Of a DNA stretch of 64,000 nt, positions 38,870-48,393 are shown piece by piece (position 1 is the first letter of the stretch; each line of letters begins with the position of its first letter). This DNA comes from an uncultured Alphaproteobacteria bacterium. GTDB taxonomy: Bacteria; Pseudomonadota; Alphaproteobacteria; Rhizobiales; Rhizobiaceae. Location: positions 104,808 to 168,807 of the forward strand of contig CAKMZB010000007.1 in assembly GCA_929200315.1 (NCBI GenBank), in the 5' to 3' direction. A program made the position numbers and the translations under genes. Under the pieces are notes generated by a model that had not been told where the DNA came from, made no database searches, and was given only the letters and a program-made list of their open reading frames with translations.

Positions 38870-39391
38870 ATGGAATCAGCAATCCGCATCATCGGCTTTG
38901 ACCCGGGTCTGCGCTTCACCGGTTGGGGCGTGGTGGAAACGGAAGGATCAAAACTGACCTTTATTGGTGCAGGCACGATCAAATCCGACGCCAAGACAGA
39001 CCTCGCCACACGCCTGTGCGCCTTGCATGATGGCTTGCAGACCGTGATTGCCGATCACGATCCGGATGAAGCAGCGGTGGAAAGCACCTTCGTCAACAAA
39101 GATGCCACCGCAACGTTGAAACTCGGTCAGGCTCGCGGCATTGCCATGTTGGTGCCGGCGCTTGCCGGGCTCCCGGTTGCTGAATATGCGCCCAATGCAG
39201 TGAAGAAATCCGTCATCGGCGTCGGGCATGGTGACAAGAAGCAGATTCAGCTCATGGTCGGGATGCTCTTGCCCAAGGCGAAGTGGGACAGCGATGACGC
39301 CGCCGATGCCCTCGCCATCGCCATCTGCCACGCCCACCAACGCGGCAACGCGGCCCACCGGATAGCGCAGGCAGCAGCCAAACGTTCTTGA
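38870..39391 (+). CDS. ruvC: Holliday junction resolvase RuvC
   Basis: A 173-residue nuclease. Catalytic acidic residues are visible: Asp in [14 protein letters not shown], Glu in AAVESTFVN, and the Asp pair in [17 protein letters not shown]. It cuts Holliday junctions with RuvAB. Its last codons overlap the -35 element of the inserted toxin-antitoxin promoter, so ruvC and ruvA are no longer adjacent. Confidence 0.96.
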   Translation: MESAIRIIGFDPGLRFTGWGVVETEGSKLTFIGAGTIKSDAKTDLATRLCALHDGLQTVIADHDPDEAAVESTFVNKDATATLKLGQARGIAMLVPALAGLPVAEYAPNAVKKSVIGVGHGDKKQIQLMVGMLLPKAKWDSDDAADALAIAICHAHQRGNAAHRIAQAAAKRS

Positions 39392-39434
39392 CTTGTTCCG
39401 CTTGAATGCTAGGTAATACCTTGGAGGTATTACC
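39388..39434 (+). promoter_or_regulatory. promoter and palindromic operator of the toxin-antitoxin pair
   Basis: A -35 element TTGACT (39388-39393) and a likely -10 TAGGTA or GGTAAT (about 39410-39417) precede a perfect inverted repeat GGTAATACC-TTGGA-GGTATTACC (39412-39434). This abuts the ATG and contains the ribosome binding site. An operator overlapping -10, start and ribosome site is typical of antitoxin autoregulation. Confidence 0.75.
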
Positions 39435-39758
39435 ATGCGTATGACGAGCAAGGGCCAGGTCACAGTGCCCAAGGCGATACGAGACAGGCTTGGGTTGCGC
39501 CCGGGTGATGACATTGAGTTCCTGGCCGAGAAAGACCGGGTTATTCTGCGCGCCACACCGGGTGACGAAGATGCCGCCGAAGCGCGGCGTTTGGCTGACT
39601 ACGAGGCCGCGCTGGCGCGATGGCAGGGCAGCAGCCCGCTTAAGGGCATGACAACGGCGCAGATTATGGCTGATACCCGCGAAACCGATATCCCGTTGCC
39701 GATCACACCGCCGGACTATTGTGACGCAGTGCATGTGAAGAAAGATGCGGCTGAATGA
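39435..39758 (+). CDS. vapB: AbrB/MazE-type antitoxin (VapB-like)
   Basis: A 107-residue protein whose N-terminal 45 residues form a SpoVT-AbrB swapped-hairpin DNA-binding domain: MTSKGQVTVPKAIRDRLGLR followed by PGDDIEFLAEKDRVIL. The remaining tail, including QIMADTRETD, should bind and neutralise the toxin. It starts immediately after a palindromic operator and overlaps the toxin gene by 4 bases. Confidence 0.88.
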   Translation: MRMTSKGQVTVPKAIRDRLGLRPGDDIEFLAEKDRVILRATPGDEDAAEARRLADYEAALARWQGSSPLKGMTTAQIMADTRETDIPLPITPPDYCDAVHVKKDAAE

Positions 39759-40180
39759 GTGATGTCTGCCTTATAGACGCCAACGTGGTTATCGACGTTG
39801 TCGCCGATGACCCGAACCATGCCGATTGGTCAAAGCGAACCTTGTTCGATTTGAGAAGGGCCAGAGCCCGCGTTGTCTGCAACCCGGTCGTCGTGGCGGA
39901 AACATCCCGCAACTTTGTCTCTCAGCAGGAGCAGATGGACTTCTTTTCGTCTCTCGACATGGAGACATGCGATCTACCTGTACTGGCTGGTTATACAGCT
40001 GGTCTCGCCCATACATTGTACCGCAGGCGTGGTGGCAAAAGAGCCGTGACGTTGCCGGACTTCTTCATCGGCGCCCATGCCCTTGTTGAAAATCTGACGC
40101 TTGTGACCCGTGACCATCGCCGTTTCTCAGCCTATTTCCCCACAGTCACCCTGATTTCTCCGGAGACCCATCCCGCATGA
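39755..40180 (+). CDS. vapC: PIN-domain toxin (VapC-like ribonuclease)
   Basis: A 141-residue PIN protein. Acidic active-site residues are Asp about 8 ([11 protein letters not shown]), Glu about 49 (VVAETSR), Asp about 109 ([10 protein letters not shown]) and Asp about 126 (VTRDHRRF). VapC toxins cleave tRNA or rRNA. It overlaps vapB upstream (ATGA) and ruvA downstream (ATGA), so translation of ruvA is coupled to the toxin gene. Confidence 0.9.
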   Translation: MSDVCLIDANVVIDVVADDPNHADWSKRTLFDLRRARARVVCNPVVVAETSRNFVSQQEQMDFFSSLDMETCDLPVLAGYTAGLAHTLYRRRGGKRAVTLPDFFIGAHALVENLTLVTRDHRRFSAYFPTVTLISPETHPA

Positions 40181-40794
40181 TTGGCAAACTCAAGGGCACG
40201 GTGGATTCCATCGGTGAGGATTGGATCATCGTGGATGTCCACGGTGTCGGCTATCAGGTTCATTGTTCCAGCCGCACACTGGCTTCGGTGCCCGGTGTGG
40301 GTGAGGCTGTTGTGCTCGCTATTGAGACCCATGTGCGGGAAACTGAAATCAAGCTCTTTGGCTTTACTGCCGATCTGGAACGGGAATGGTTTCGGCTTTT
40401 GCAGAACGTGCAAAGTGTCGGTGCAAAGGTGGCGCTCGCCATTCTCGGCACATTGACGCCGGGTGATCTCGCCTCCGCCATCGCGTTGCAGGACAAGGCC
40501 ACCGTCGCCCGTGCGCCGGGGGTGGGGCCGAAAGTGGCGCAGCGCATTGTAGCGGAACTGAAGGACAAGGCTCCTGCCCTTTCCGCAGACGCGACCGGCA
40601 CGATCGGCTTGCAGCAGGAGCTGGGCGCCGGCGTCGCAGGCTCGACCGTGCAAGACGCTGTTTCCGCCCTCACGAACCTTGGCTATTCCGCCCAGCAGGC
40701 AAGCGCCGCTGTGGCCGCCGCGCTTGCAGAAGCGGGTGAGGATGCGCCCAGCGCAACTCTCATCCGCCATGGCCTGCGGGAGCTTTCTGCATGA
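40177..40794 (+). CDS. ruvA: Holliday junction DNA helicase subunit RuvA
   Basis: A 205-residue protein with the OB-fold N-terminus ([12 protein letters not shown]...[13 protein letters not shown]), a tandem HhH domain ([16 protein letters not shown] and [16 protein letters not shown]), an acidic-pin loop and the C-terminal UBA-like domain III ([19 protein letters not shown]). It overlaps vapC by 4 bases upstream and ruvB by 4 bases downstream. Confidence 0.96.
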   Translation: MIGKLKGTVDSIGEDWIIVDVHGVGYQVHCSSRTLASVPGVGEAVVLAIETHVRETEIKLFGFTADLEREWFRLLQNVQSVGAKVALAILGTLTPGDLASAIALQDKATVARAPGVGPKVAQRIVAELKDKAPALSADATGTIGLQQELGAGVAGSTVQDAVSALTNLGYSAQQASAAVAAALAEAGEDAPSATLIRHGLRELSA

Positions 40795-41834
40795 GTGACG
40801 AGCGCATTATTGACGCGGAGAAAAAGGGGGAGGACGCGGAAGTTTCCATCCGCCCGGAGCGGCTTGCTGATTTCACCGGCCAACGGCAGGCACGGTCCAA
40901 CCTCTCCGTTTTCATCGAAGCCGCCAAACAGCGCGGTGAACCGCTCGACCATGTGCTCTTTGTCGGCCCGCCCGGCCTGGGCAAAACGACGTTGGCGCAG
41001 ATCATGGCGAAAGAGCTTGGCGTCAATTTTCGCTCCACGTCCGGGCCGGTCATTGCCAAGGCGGGAGACCTCGCCGCCCTGCTCACGAATCTTGAAGAGC
41101 GGGACGTGCTGTTCATTGATGAAATTCACCGCCTAAGCCCCGCGGTGGAGGAAATTCTCTATCCGGCGATGGAAGATTTTCAGCTCGACCTCATCATTGG
41201 CGAGGGGCCAGCGGCGCGGTCGGTGAAGATTGATCTGGCGAAATTCACCCTCGTTGCCGCCACAACCCGCCTGGGCCTGCTCACCACGCCGCTGCGCGAC
41301 CGGTTTGGCATTCCTGTCCGGCTGCAATTTTATGAAGTGGCGGAGCTGGAGCAGATTGTTGCCCGGGGCGCGCGGATATTCAGCATCGCGATTGATGGCG
41401 ACGGGGCACTGGAAATTGCCCGCCGGGCACGCGGCACGCCACGCATAGCAGGGCGGTTGCTGCGCCGAGTGCGGGATTTTGCAATTGTGGCTGGCTCGCA
41501 GACCATCACCCGGGAGATTGCCGACAAAGCCCTCAATCAGCTTGGCGTCGATCCCGTCGGACTTGATGATCTCGACCGCCGTTACCTCACCGTCATTGGT
41601 GAGAATTTCGGCGGCGGACCGGTGGGAATTGAGACGATTGCCGCCTCCCTTTCCGAGCCTCGCGATGCCATCGAGGACATCATCGAACCCTATCTCATTC
41701 AGCAGGGCTTCATCCAACGCACCCCGCGCGGACGGGCGATGACACCGCGTGCCTTCGACCATATGGGCCTGGCCACGCCAGAAACGCTGAGCCGCCAACA
41801 AGCGAGCCTGTTTGAGGAGGGGGGTGAGGAATGA
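40791..41834 (+). CDS. ruvB: Holliday junction DNA helicase subunit RuvB
   Basis: A 347-residue AAA motor. Walker A is [12 protein letters not shown], Walker B is LFIDEIHRL, sensor 1 and 2 regions follow ([18 protein letters not shown]), and the C-terminal winged helix has the [16 protein letters not shown] motif. With RuvA it drives branch migration. It overlaps both neighbours by 4 bases. Confidence 0.97.
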   Translation: MSDERIIDAEKKGEDAEVSIRPERLADFTGQRQARSNLSVFIEAAKQRGEPLDHVLFVGPPGLGKTTLAQIMAKELGVNFRSTSGPVIAKAGDLAALLTNLEERDVLFIDEIHRLSPAVEEILYPAMEDFQLDLIIGEGPAARSVKIDLAKFTLVAATTRLGLLTTPLRDRFGIPVRLQFYEVAELEQIVARGARIFSIAIDGDGALEIARRARGTPRIAGRLLRRVRDFAIVAGSQTITREIADKALNQLGVDPVGLDDLDRRYLTVIGENFGGGPVGIETIAASLSEPRDAIEDIIEPYLIQQGFIQRTPRGRAMTPRAFDHMGLATPETLSRQQASLFEEGGEE

Positions 41835-42745
41835 CTCGGCGCGGGTTCCTGAAGTTTTTGGGAGGCAGTTTTCTGGCCTCCACCGCGCTAGCTGGCTACG
41901 CATTTGCGATTGAACCGCTCTATCGCCTCACTCTTACCCGCTATGCGCTAACCCCGCCAAACTGGACCGCCGGGCTCAGGCTCCGCATTGCAATTATCGC
42001 GGATTTGCACGCCTGCAATCCGTGGATGGGCCTGGAGCGCATTCACGATATCGTCGACCAGACGAATGCCCTGGAACCGGATCTCATCCTGATGCTCGGA
42101 GATTACACCCGCGCAGATGATGCTTTCTTGGTATCCTCCGCTGTTCCCTCCACCGAATGGGCCACCGCCCTTGCCAGACTAGACGCTCCTCTGGGACGTT
42201 ATGCTGTGCTTGGAAATCATGACTGGTGGGAAGATATGACAGCGCAGAAGCTGGGCCATGGACCAACAGAGACCCATCGCGCATTTGCAGCTGCGGGTGT
42301 GCGAGTTCTGGAAAACGATGCCATTCGCCTGACCAAGGCCGGTAAACCGTTTTGGCTCGCAGGTCTCGGCGATCAGATCGCCTTGCGTCCAAGGCGTGCT
42401 GTAGGCCGCAGCCAGTGGACGGGTGTGGATGACCTGCCGGGCACGATGGCGAAGATTGAAGACGATGCCCCAATTGTTCTGATGGCGCACGAACCCGACA
42501 TCTTCCCCGCTGTGCCAGATCGCGTCTCGCTCACACTTTCCGGCCACACCCATGGCGGACAGGTTCGCCTCTTCGGCTACTCGCCGTTGGTTCCTTCACG
42601 CTACGGCAACCTTTACGCCTATGGCCACGTCATCGAAGACGACAGACATCTGATCGTATCGGGCGGTTTGGGGTGCTCCATCGCACCCGTCCGTTTCGGT
42701 GTACCACCAGAGATTGTGATGCTGGACTTGGGGAGCGAGGAATGA
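41831..42745 (+). CDS. membrane-anchored or exported metallophosphoesterase
   Basis: A 304-residue calcineurin-type phosphoesterase. The N-terminus carries a twin-arginine-like signal ([20 protein letters not shown]). Metal-binding motifs are [20 protein letters not shown], and the C-terminal GHTHGGQV, all in the usual order. It resembles YkuE/YaeI-type UDP-2,3-diacylglucosamine pyrophosphatase-like or phosphodiesterase proteins; the substrate is uncertain. It overlaps ruvB and ybgC by 4 bases each, inserted between them. Confidence 0.9.
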   Translation: MTRRGFLKFLGGSFLASTALAGYAFAIEPLYRLTLTRYALTPPNWTAGLRLRIAIIADLHACNPWMGLERIHDIVDQTNALEPDLILMLGDYTRADDAFLVSSAVPSTEWATALARLDAPLGRYAVLGNHDWWEDMTAQKLGHGPTETHRAFAAAGVRVLENDAIRLTKAGKPFWLAGLGDQIALRPRRAVGRSQWTGVDDLPGTMAKIEDDAPIVLMAHEPDIFPAVPDRVSLTLSGHTHGGQVRLFGYSPLVPSRYGNLYAYGHVIEDDRHLIVSGGLGCSIAPVRFGVPPEIVMLDLGSEE

Positions 42746-43197
42746 GCGTGGATGCTGGCATCCTCCACCCCGGCTTCCACACGCGGCAGGAGCGGGTGTA
42801 TTTTGAGCACACGGACTTTTCCGGCGTTGTCTATCATGGCCGCTATCTCGATTTTCTCGAGCATGGTCGATCGGACTATGTGCGCCTCCTCGGCATCCAC
42901 CACAACGCAATGGCCGATGGCTGCTACGGCGAGCCACTGGCGTTTGCGGTTTACCGGATGGAGATCGATTTTCGCGGTGCGGCGCGGATTGATGATGAAC
43001 TCACCGTCACAACCTGGCGAGGCACGCTGAAGGGGCTGCGACTGACCTTCCATCAGCGCATCACGCGCGGCAAGGAGGTGTTGGTGGACGCTGAGGTCAC
43101 GGTGGTTCTCATTACGCCGCAGGGCCATCCCCGGCGCTATCCGAAGGCGCTGATTGAGGCACTCGGCGTTGCCCCCGCTTCAGAGCCTGGAGCGTAG
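42742..43197 (+). CDS. ybgC: Tol-Pal-associated acyl-CoA thioesterase YbgC
   Basis: A 151-residue hotdog-fold thioesterase with the catalytic YFEHTDFSGVVYHGRYLDFLEHGRSDY segment (family Y-x-E-D-T-D-x-x-G-x-V-Y-x-x-x-Y form, here with H for D) and a conserved basic HQRITRGKEVLVDAEV region. YbgC hydrolyses short acyl-CoA or acyl-ACP and is a regular neighbour of tolQ. The ATG at 42742 overlaps the phosphoesterase stop. Confidence 0.92.
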   Translation: MSVDAGILHPGFHTRQERVYFEHTDFSGVVYHGRYLDFLEHGRSDYVRLLGIHHNAMADGCYGEPLAFAVYRMEIDFRGAARIDDELTVTTWRGTLKGLRLTFHQRITRGKEVLVDAEVTVVLITPQGHPRRYPKALIEALGVAPASEPGA

Positions 43198-43228
43198 CCT
43201 TCTTTGGCGCCCGGCGCCTAACGGCGCA

Positions 43229-43236
43229 TTAACCAC
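43229..43236 (+). promoter_or_regulatory. CtrA-like half-site before tolQ
   Basis: TTAACCAC, one base from the CtrA half-site consensus TTAACCAT, lies in the 168-base gap between ybgC and tolQ. The gap suggests an internal promoter for tolQRAB. No second half at the right spacing is visible. Confidence 0.3.
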
Positions 43237-43365
43237 AAAGCGCCACAATCAAGACCGTAAGATTTGCGGGCTTTGCCACGCTTTGACCCCTTTTTTCGCC
43301 AAGGTGGCCCGCACATGCGGGGCATTTTTCCAATGGCCCAATTTCAAATCCTCAGGACTTCTTTG

Positions 43366-44145
43366 ATGCACGTCACGTTCCGCGCCCTCACTCTGGCCCT
43401 CGCGCTCATCGCTACTCCCTCGCTTGCCTTTGCGCAGGCGGTGGATTCGAGCGAGCTGGAAGCGACTGTCGACACATCCCTCCTCGCCCTGTTCCTAGAA
43501 GCGGGATTGGTGGTGAAGCTGGTGATGGTCGGCCTCATTCTCGCAAGCATCTGGTGCTGGGCGATCATGTGGGACCGCTGGCGCGCCTTCGCCAAGATGC
43601 GTAAGCAGATGGACAAATTCGAGGACGTGTTCTGGTCCGGGCAAAACCTTGAAGAGCTTTACACCACCCTTTCCCAGCACAAGACGGAAGGCATGGCGTC
43701 CCTCTTCGTCGCTGCAATGGGGGAATGGAAGCGGAGCTTTGAGCGCAACGCCCGTTCGGCCATTGGTCTGCAAACCCGCATCGACAAAACGCTGGATGTG
43801 GCCTTGGCGCGAGAAATTGAACGGTTGGAAAAGCGGCTGCTCTTCCTCGCCACCCTCGGCTCAGCGGCGCCCTTTATCGGCCTTTTTGGTACCGTGGTTG
43901 GCATCATGACCTCGTTCCAGGCGATTGCCGGATCGAAATCCACAAACCTCGCGGTTGTTGCGCCGGGCATTGCTGAGGCCTTGTTTGCCACCGCGCTGGG
44001 TCTGCTCGCAGCCATTCCCGCGGTCATCGCCTACAATAAATTCTCCAATGATGCCGGCAAGATCTCTGCGCGGATGGAGGGTTTTGCAGACGAATTTTCC
44101 GCAATCCTGTCCCGCCAGATCGATGAACGCCAGCAGGCCGGATAG
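43366..44145 (+). CDS. tolQ: TolQ, proton-channel subunit of the Tol-Pal system
   Basis: A 259-residue inner-membrane protein with three helices; the last two (ATLGSAAPFIGLFGTVVGIM and AEALFATALGLLAAIPAVIA) line the proton path, and the TolQ/ExbB core DKTLDVALAREIERLEKRL is intact. Two starts are possible: ATG 43366 (chosen, AGGAC 7 to 12 bases upstream) and ATG 43333. With the chosen start the first 24 residues (HVTFRALTLALALIATPSLA) look like an extra hydrophobic, signal-like segment not usual in TolQ. Confidence 0.9.
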   Translation: MHVTFRALTLALALIATPSLAFAQAVDSSELEATVDTSLLALFLEAGLVVKLVMVGLILASIWCWAIMWDRWRAFAKMRKQMDKFEDVFWSGQNLEELYTTLSQHKTEGMASLFVAAMGEWKRSFERNARSAIGLQTRIDKTLDVALAREIERLEKRLLFLATLGSAAPFIGLFGTVVGIMTSFQAIAGSKSTNLAVVAPGIAEALFATALGLLAAIPAVIAYNKFSNDAGKISARMEGFADEFSAILSRQIDERQQAG

Positions 44146-44157
44146 GAGTGCCGCGCC

Positions 44158-44607
44158 ATGGGTATGAATGTTTCATCTTCGGGCGTAGCAGGCGGGCGCA
44201 GACGGCGCAGCCGCCGTGCAGCCCCCATCAGCGAGATCAACGTCACACCCTTCGTGGACGTGATGCTGGTACTGCTCATCATCTTCATGGTGGCGGCCCC
44301 CCTCCTCACCGTAGGTGTCCCCATTGACCTGCCGGAAACCCAGGCCCGCCAGCTCAACGCACAGACACAGCCCATCACAATCTCGGTGGGCGATGACGGC
44401 CAAGTCTTCATCGGCGAAACCGAAACCACACCGCAAGGATTGATCGCCAAACTCGAGGCAATTGCTGAGAACGGTTATGAGGAGCGCCTTTATGTGCGTG
44501 GCGACCGGGCTGCAAATTACGGCACGGTGATGGAAATCATGGGCGCGCTGAATCAGGCCGGTTACCGGCGTATCGCGCTGGTGACGCTGCAGGAGCAGAC
44601 CAACTGA
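44158..44607 (+). CDS. tolR: TolR, Tol-Pal system subunit
   Basis: A 149-residue bitopic protein. After a basic N-terminus, ISEINVTPFVDVMLVLLIIF carries the membrane helix and the functional Asp; the periplasmic domain (about 60-149) includes LPETQARQLN and PITISVGDDGQVFIG. It couples the TolQ proton flow to TolA. Starts 12 bases after tolQ. Confidence 0.95.
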   Translation: MGMNVSSSGVAGGRRRRSRRAAPISEINVTPFVDVMLVLLIIFMVAAPLLTVGVPIDLPETQARQLNAQTQPITISVGDDGQVFIGETETTPQGLIAKLEAIAENGYEERLYVRGDRAANYGTVMEIMGALNQAGYRRIALVTLQEQTN

Positions 44608-44608
44608 T

Positions 44609-45553
44609 ATGAAGGGCGGCATCGTCATTTCCGGACTGGCGCATGGAGCACTCGTCGCGTTTGCGGTTGTGTCCATTGGCGCGCCGCGTCCGATGGTGGT
44701 GGAGCAGGTTGACGCGTTGCCCATCGACATCGTGCCGCCTTCTGAATTGACGAAATCTATTGAAGGCGCGGTGGATGCCACCACCGAAGAACCGCCCGCA
44801 CCGGAAAAGACGGAACCTGAACCAGAGCCAGAGCCCGAACCGGAGCCGGACGTTGCGGAGAATGTCGGTGAGACCGAAAAGGACGTCCCGGCGGAGCCTG
44901 CCGAGAGAGCGGACCCAACACCCGTGCAGGAAACCGAGACCGCGACCGCGCCAGAACCAACGCCAGAGCCAGAACCAGAACCAGCCGAGCCGGAGCCTCA
45001 ACCGGAGGCCGCCGAACCCGTCGAGCCGACCGATATCGCTGCATTGGCCGAAGAGGCGTTAAAGGAAGAGCCCACCCTGAAGGAAGCTCCCAAACTGCCG
45101 GAAAATGTGCCCATCCCCAAACCCCGGCCCAAGCGGCCGACGCAGCAGACCGCGCTGCTCGACAAGTCAGAACCCACCGCAAGTGGAACCCGCCGCAGCG
45201 AACAACCCGCCGGGCGCGGCGTGAAGCGCGGCAACAGCACAGCAGAACTCTCCACCAGCGAGATCGATGCTCTTCGTGCGCAGATCCAGCAATGCTGGAA
45301 TGTCGGCGCGCTGGCCGGAGCAAACGATGCAGCGAACTTGCGCGCCAAGGTGGAATTCCGCCTCACCCGCGATGGTAACATCGATGGCCGCCCTACTGCG
45401 AACGCCACGGGTTCAGACGCCACCACCAACCGCACTTTTGCAGGTGGAGCGCGGCGCGCCGTACAGCGCTGTGCGCCCTATCGTCTGCCAGCCGAAAAAT
45501 ACGAAACCTGGGCGGATGTGACCGTGAACTTTTCCCTTGCAGACATGCTTTAA
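44609..45553 (+). CDS. tolA: TolA-like envelope protein
   Basis: A 314-residue protein with a single N-terminal hydrophobic helix (GGIVISGLAHGALVAFAVVS), a long Glu/Pro/Thr-rich linker with EPEPEP runs (about 50-150), and a C-terminal TolA/TonB-like domain (about 215-314: STSEIDALRAQIQQCWNVG... and AVQRCAPYRLPAEKYETW). TolA bridges the membranes to Pal/TolB. The linker is proline-rich, unlike the Ala/Lys helix of E. coli TolA, as is usual in alphaproteobacteria. Starts one base after tolR. Confidence 0.92.
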   Translation: MKGGIVISGLAHGALVAFAVVSIGAPRPMVVEQVDALPIDIVPPSELTKSIEGAVDATTEEPPAPEKTEPEPEPEPEPEPDVAENVGETEKDVPAEPAERADPTPVQETETATAPEPTPEPEPEPAEPEPQPEAAEPVEPTDIAALAEEALKEEPTLKEAPKLPENVPIPKPRPKRPTQQTALLDKSEPTASGTRRSEQPAGRGVKRGNSTAELSTSEIDALRAQIQQCWNVGALAGANDAANLRAKVEFRLTRDGNIDGRPTANATGSDATTNRTFAGGARRAVQRCAPYRLPAEKYETWADVTVNFSLADML

Positions 45554-45601
45554 CCCCACGCGCCACTTAGACGCCCCAACGTGATGAACATCGGATCGAC
45601 C

Positions 45602-46903
45602 ATGACATTCCTGAGAAACACTCTTCTGGCCCTCGTCGCTTTCATGTTGACGGTCCTACCCGCACAAGCGCGGTTGGAGATCGACATCACGAGCGGCAAC
45701 ATTGAACCGCTCCCCATCGCTATTCCCAATTTCCTCGGCGACGGGCAATTGGGTCAGGACATTGCCGGGGTCGTGCGCGCGGACCTTCAGCGCTCCGGCC
45801 TGTTCCGCGTGCTGGACCCGGCTTCCTTTATCGAGCGTATCTCCAATACCAACGCCCGGCCAAGCTTCACGCAATGGACGGCGATCAACGCTTCCGCTCT
45901 GGTAACAGGGCAGGTCGTGCCGGATGGCGGAGGGCGTTCTCGCACAGAATTCCGCCTCTGGGACACTTTCGCCAACGAGCAGGTTATCGGCCAGCAATTT
46001 TCCACCAACCCGCAGAATTGGCGGCGCGTGGCGCACATCATTTCAGACGCGATCTACAAGGCGTTGACGGGTGAAGACGGCTATTTCGACACCCGCATCG
46101 TCTTTGTCTCTGAAGAAGGTCCACGGAACCAGCGCCGCAAGCGTCTCACCATCATGGACCAGGACGGCGCCAATGTGCGCTACCTCACCGACGGGCGTGA
46201 GCTTGTCATCACGCCGCGCTTTTCTCCATCGCGCCAGGAAGTGACCTACATGTCCTATGTGGGCGGCTCGCCGCGGGTTTACCTGCTGCAGATTGACACT
46301 GGTCAGCGCGAGGTTGTTGGCAATTTTCCAAGCATGACCTTTGCGCCAAGATTTTCGCCGGACGGGCAGCGCATCGTTCTGTCACTGGAAAATAACGGCC
46401 AGACCAACATCTACACGATGGACCTGCGCTCACGGAACACAACGCGGCTGACATCCACCACTGCAATCGACACAGCCCCGTCTTACTCTCCCGATGGACG
46501 CCGGATCGTCTTTGAAAGCGACCGCGGTGGACGCCAGCAGCTTTATACAATGAACGCCGACGGCTCGAACCAGCAGCGCATTTCCTTCAGCGCGGGCTCC
46601 TATTCGACCCCCGTCTGGTCTCCGCGCGGAGATCTTATCGCCTTCACCAAACAGTCCGGTGGCAACTTCCTCATCGGCGTTATGAAGCCAGACGGTTCAA
46701 GCGAGCGCATTCTGACAGAAGGTTATCACAACGAAGGTCCCACTTGGGCACCGAACGGGCGAACGCTCATGTTCTTTCGCGAATCCCGCGGGGCTGGTGG
46801 CGGCCCGCAGCTCTTTTCAATCGACCTGACAGGGCGCAACGAACGCCAAGTGCCGACGCCCCAGTTTGGGTCGGACCCGGCTTGGAGCCCATTGTTGAAC
46901 TAG
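45602..46903 (+). CDS. tolB: TolB, periplasmic beta-propeller of the Tol-Pal system
   Basis: A 433-residue exported protein: signal peptide ([21 protein letters not shown]), an N-terminal anticodon-binding-like domain ([20 protein letters not shown]), and a six-bladed propeller with [39 protein letters not shown] and [11 protein letters not shown] blade motifs. Starts at 45581 (GTG) or 45584 (ATG) are also possible. Pal does not follow: an IR repeat and a pseudouridine synthase gene on the other strand do. Confidence 0.95.
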   Translation: MTFLRNTLLALVAFMLTVLPAQARLEIDITSGNIEPLPIAIPNFLGDGQLGQDIAGVVRADLQRSGLFRVLDPASFIERISNTNARPSFTQWTAINASALVTGQVVPDGGGRSRTEFRLWDTFANEQVIGQQFSTNPQNWRRVAHIISDAIYKALTGEDGYFDTRIVFVSEEGPRNQRRKRLTIMDQDGANVRYLTDGRELVITPRFSPSRQEVTYMSYVGGSPRVYLLQIDTGQREVVGNFPSMTFAPRFSPDGQRIVLSLENNGQTNIYTMDLRSRNTTRLTSTTAIDTAPSYSPDGRRIVFESDRGGRQQLYTMNADGSNQQRISFSAGSYSTPVWSPRGDLIAFTKQSGGNFLIGVMKPDGSSERILTEGYHNEGPTWAPNGRTLMFFRESRGAGGGPQLFSIDLTGRNERQVPTPQFGSDPAWSPLLN

Positions 46904-46932
46904 GGACTGGCAGCGCCGCTCACCTTTGCTGT

Positions 46933-46958
46933 GTCATTCCCGCGCAGGCGGGAATGAC
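46933..46958. repeat. REP-like palindrome (single hairpin)
   Basis: GTCATTCCCGC and GCGGGAATGAC flank a GCAG loop between the convergent tolB and rluD genes. The same core (GTCATTCCCGC...) recurs at 55215, at 53983 (GTCAGCCCCGC variant) and at 62920. Confidence 0.85.
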
Positions 46959-47006
46959 TATGGGGAGTTCGTCCGGGATGACAGAAGAGCCGAAAGCGTT
47001 CGAACC

Positions 47007-48035
47007 TCAGCCCAACGCCCTCATCAACTGTCGCATATCGTCCGGCACCGGTGCTTCAAACCGCACCGTCTCACCGTTCATTGGGTGGCGGAAGCCCAGC
47101 AGTCGGGCATGCAACGCCTGGCGGCCAAGTGCCGCGTAGGTTTGTCCCGCCTCATCACCAAGCGAACTGCCTTTGCTTGCAAATTTCCGCCCATATTCCC
47201 GGTCTCCCAGCAGCGGGCAGCCGATATGGGCCATGTGAACACGGATCTGGTGGGTGCGGCCTGTCTCCAGCCGACACTCAACCAACGAGGCTATCGGCAC
47301 GCCCCTTTTCGTCTCGCCAAGCGTCTCCAAAACTTCGTAATGCGTGACAGCGTATTTCGCGTCTGGCCGGCCTGGCTCTACCACGGCACGGGCGGTCCGG
47401 GCCGTTGGGTGACGGCCAAGATGAGTTGCGATTTTGCCCTTCATGCGGGGCGGCACGCCCCAGACCAAGGCGTAGTAGGCGCGTTCCAGAGGGCCGGTGC
47501 GGCCGTGGTCGGCAAATTGCTCCTGAAGATCGATATGGGCGCGATAGCTTTTCGCCGCGACCATCACGCCGGACGTGTCTTTGTCTAGCCGGTGAACAAT
47601 ACCGGGCCGTCGCACACCGCCAATGCCGGAAAGCTGCCCGGCGCAATGATGCAGCAGCGCATTTACCAGCGTGCCGTCTGAATTGCCCGGCGCTGGGTGA
47701 ACCACCAGCCCGGCGGGCTTGTTGATAACGATGAGATCATCATCCTCAAAGAGCACTGTCAGGGGAATATCCTGCGGCTCCGGCGTTGCGTCTTCCGGCG
47801 CAGGCATTTCAAAGCGCACGACGTCGCCGGCGAAAACCTTCACCGAGGTCCCCTTCGGCACGATGCCGTTCACCGTCACCTTGCCGGCGCGCACCAGCGC
47901 CTGGACCCGGGCACGGGAAAAATCATCCGGCGCATTGGCAGAGATGAACTTGTCCACGCGCCTGCCATCGGCGGAATGGGGCACTTCCAGCACTTCCATG
48001 AGCGCGCCATCGGCGTTATCGGACACAGGCGACAC
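47007..48035 (-). CDS. rluD: RluA/RluD-family 23S rRNA pseudouridine synthase
   Basis: A 342-residue enzyme with an N-terminal S4 domain (RRVDKFISANAPDDFSRARV), the catalytic Asp in VHRLDKDTSGVMV, and LVECRLETGRTHQIRVHMAH, the RluA-family signature. It likely modifies helix 69 of 23S rRNA. The 48035 start is a GTG; an ATG at 47999 (MEVLEVPHS) is a reasonable alternative. Confidence 0.93.
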   Translation of the reverse strand: MSPVSDNADGALMEVLEVPHSADGRRVDKFISANAPDDFSRARVQALVRAGKVTVNGIVPKGTSVKVFAGDVVRFEMPAPEDATPEPQDIPLTVLFEDDDLIVINKPAGLVVHPAPGNSDGTLVNALLHHCAGQLSGIGGVRRPGIVHRLDKDTSGVMVAAKSYRAHIDLQEQFADHGRTGPLERAYYALVWGVPPRMKGKIATHLGRHPTARTARAVVEPGRPDAKYAVTHYEVLETLGETKRGVPIASLVECRLETGRTHQIRVHMAHIGCPLLGDREYGRKFASKGSSLGDEAGQTYAALGRQALHARLLGFRHPMNGETVRFEAPVPDDMRQLMRALG

Positions 48036-48052
48036 TCCTAAGGACGACCCCG

Positions 48053-48382
48053 ATGAACCAGCCGCAAGACGACGAACCCCTCGACCCGCAGGTCGAAGCC
48101 ATCCGCAAGCGGCTGGTGCGGCTGCTTGCGGTTTCCGGCGGGATCATGGTGCTGGGGCTGTTGGCGGTCATCATTGCGGTGATCTACAGGCTCGGCGGCG
48201 ACAGCGATAGCGTGGAACCGCCCGTCCATATGCTGAGCCAAGACGGAGCGCCCATCGTCACGCATCTGGAGATAGACGGCGAACGTGTCGCCATCATCCT
48301 GCGCTATCCCGCCGAGGGCCGGAGCGTGCTGCGCATCCAGACCCTCGAGGGAACGGTGATCTCCGAGACCGAGCTACGCTAG
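48053..48382 (+). CDS. small membrane-anchored protein (DUF6476-like)
   Basis: A 109-residue protein with a short acidic N-terminus, one membrane helix (LLAVSGGIMVLGLLAVIIAV, about 24-43) and a periplasmic tail containing SQDGAPIVTHLEIDGERVAI. It matches the DUF6476 type found across alphaproteobacteria; no function is known. It is divergent from rluD by 17 bases, so the two share a promoter region. Confidence 0.75.
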   Translation: MNQPQDDEPLDPQVEAIRKRLVRLLAVSGGIMVLGLLAVIIAVIYRLGGDSDSVEPPVHMLSQDGAPIVTHLEIDGERVAIILRYPAEGRSVLRIQTLEGTVISETELR

Positions 48383-48393
48383 GTCGACCTGTT

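Noticed and set aside
44757..45323. Leu/Ala/Arg-rich minus-strand frame in tolA
   Set aside because: It arises from the Pro/Glu-rich repeat of the TolA linker read in reverse.
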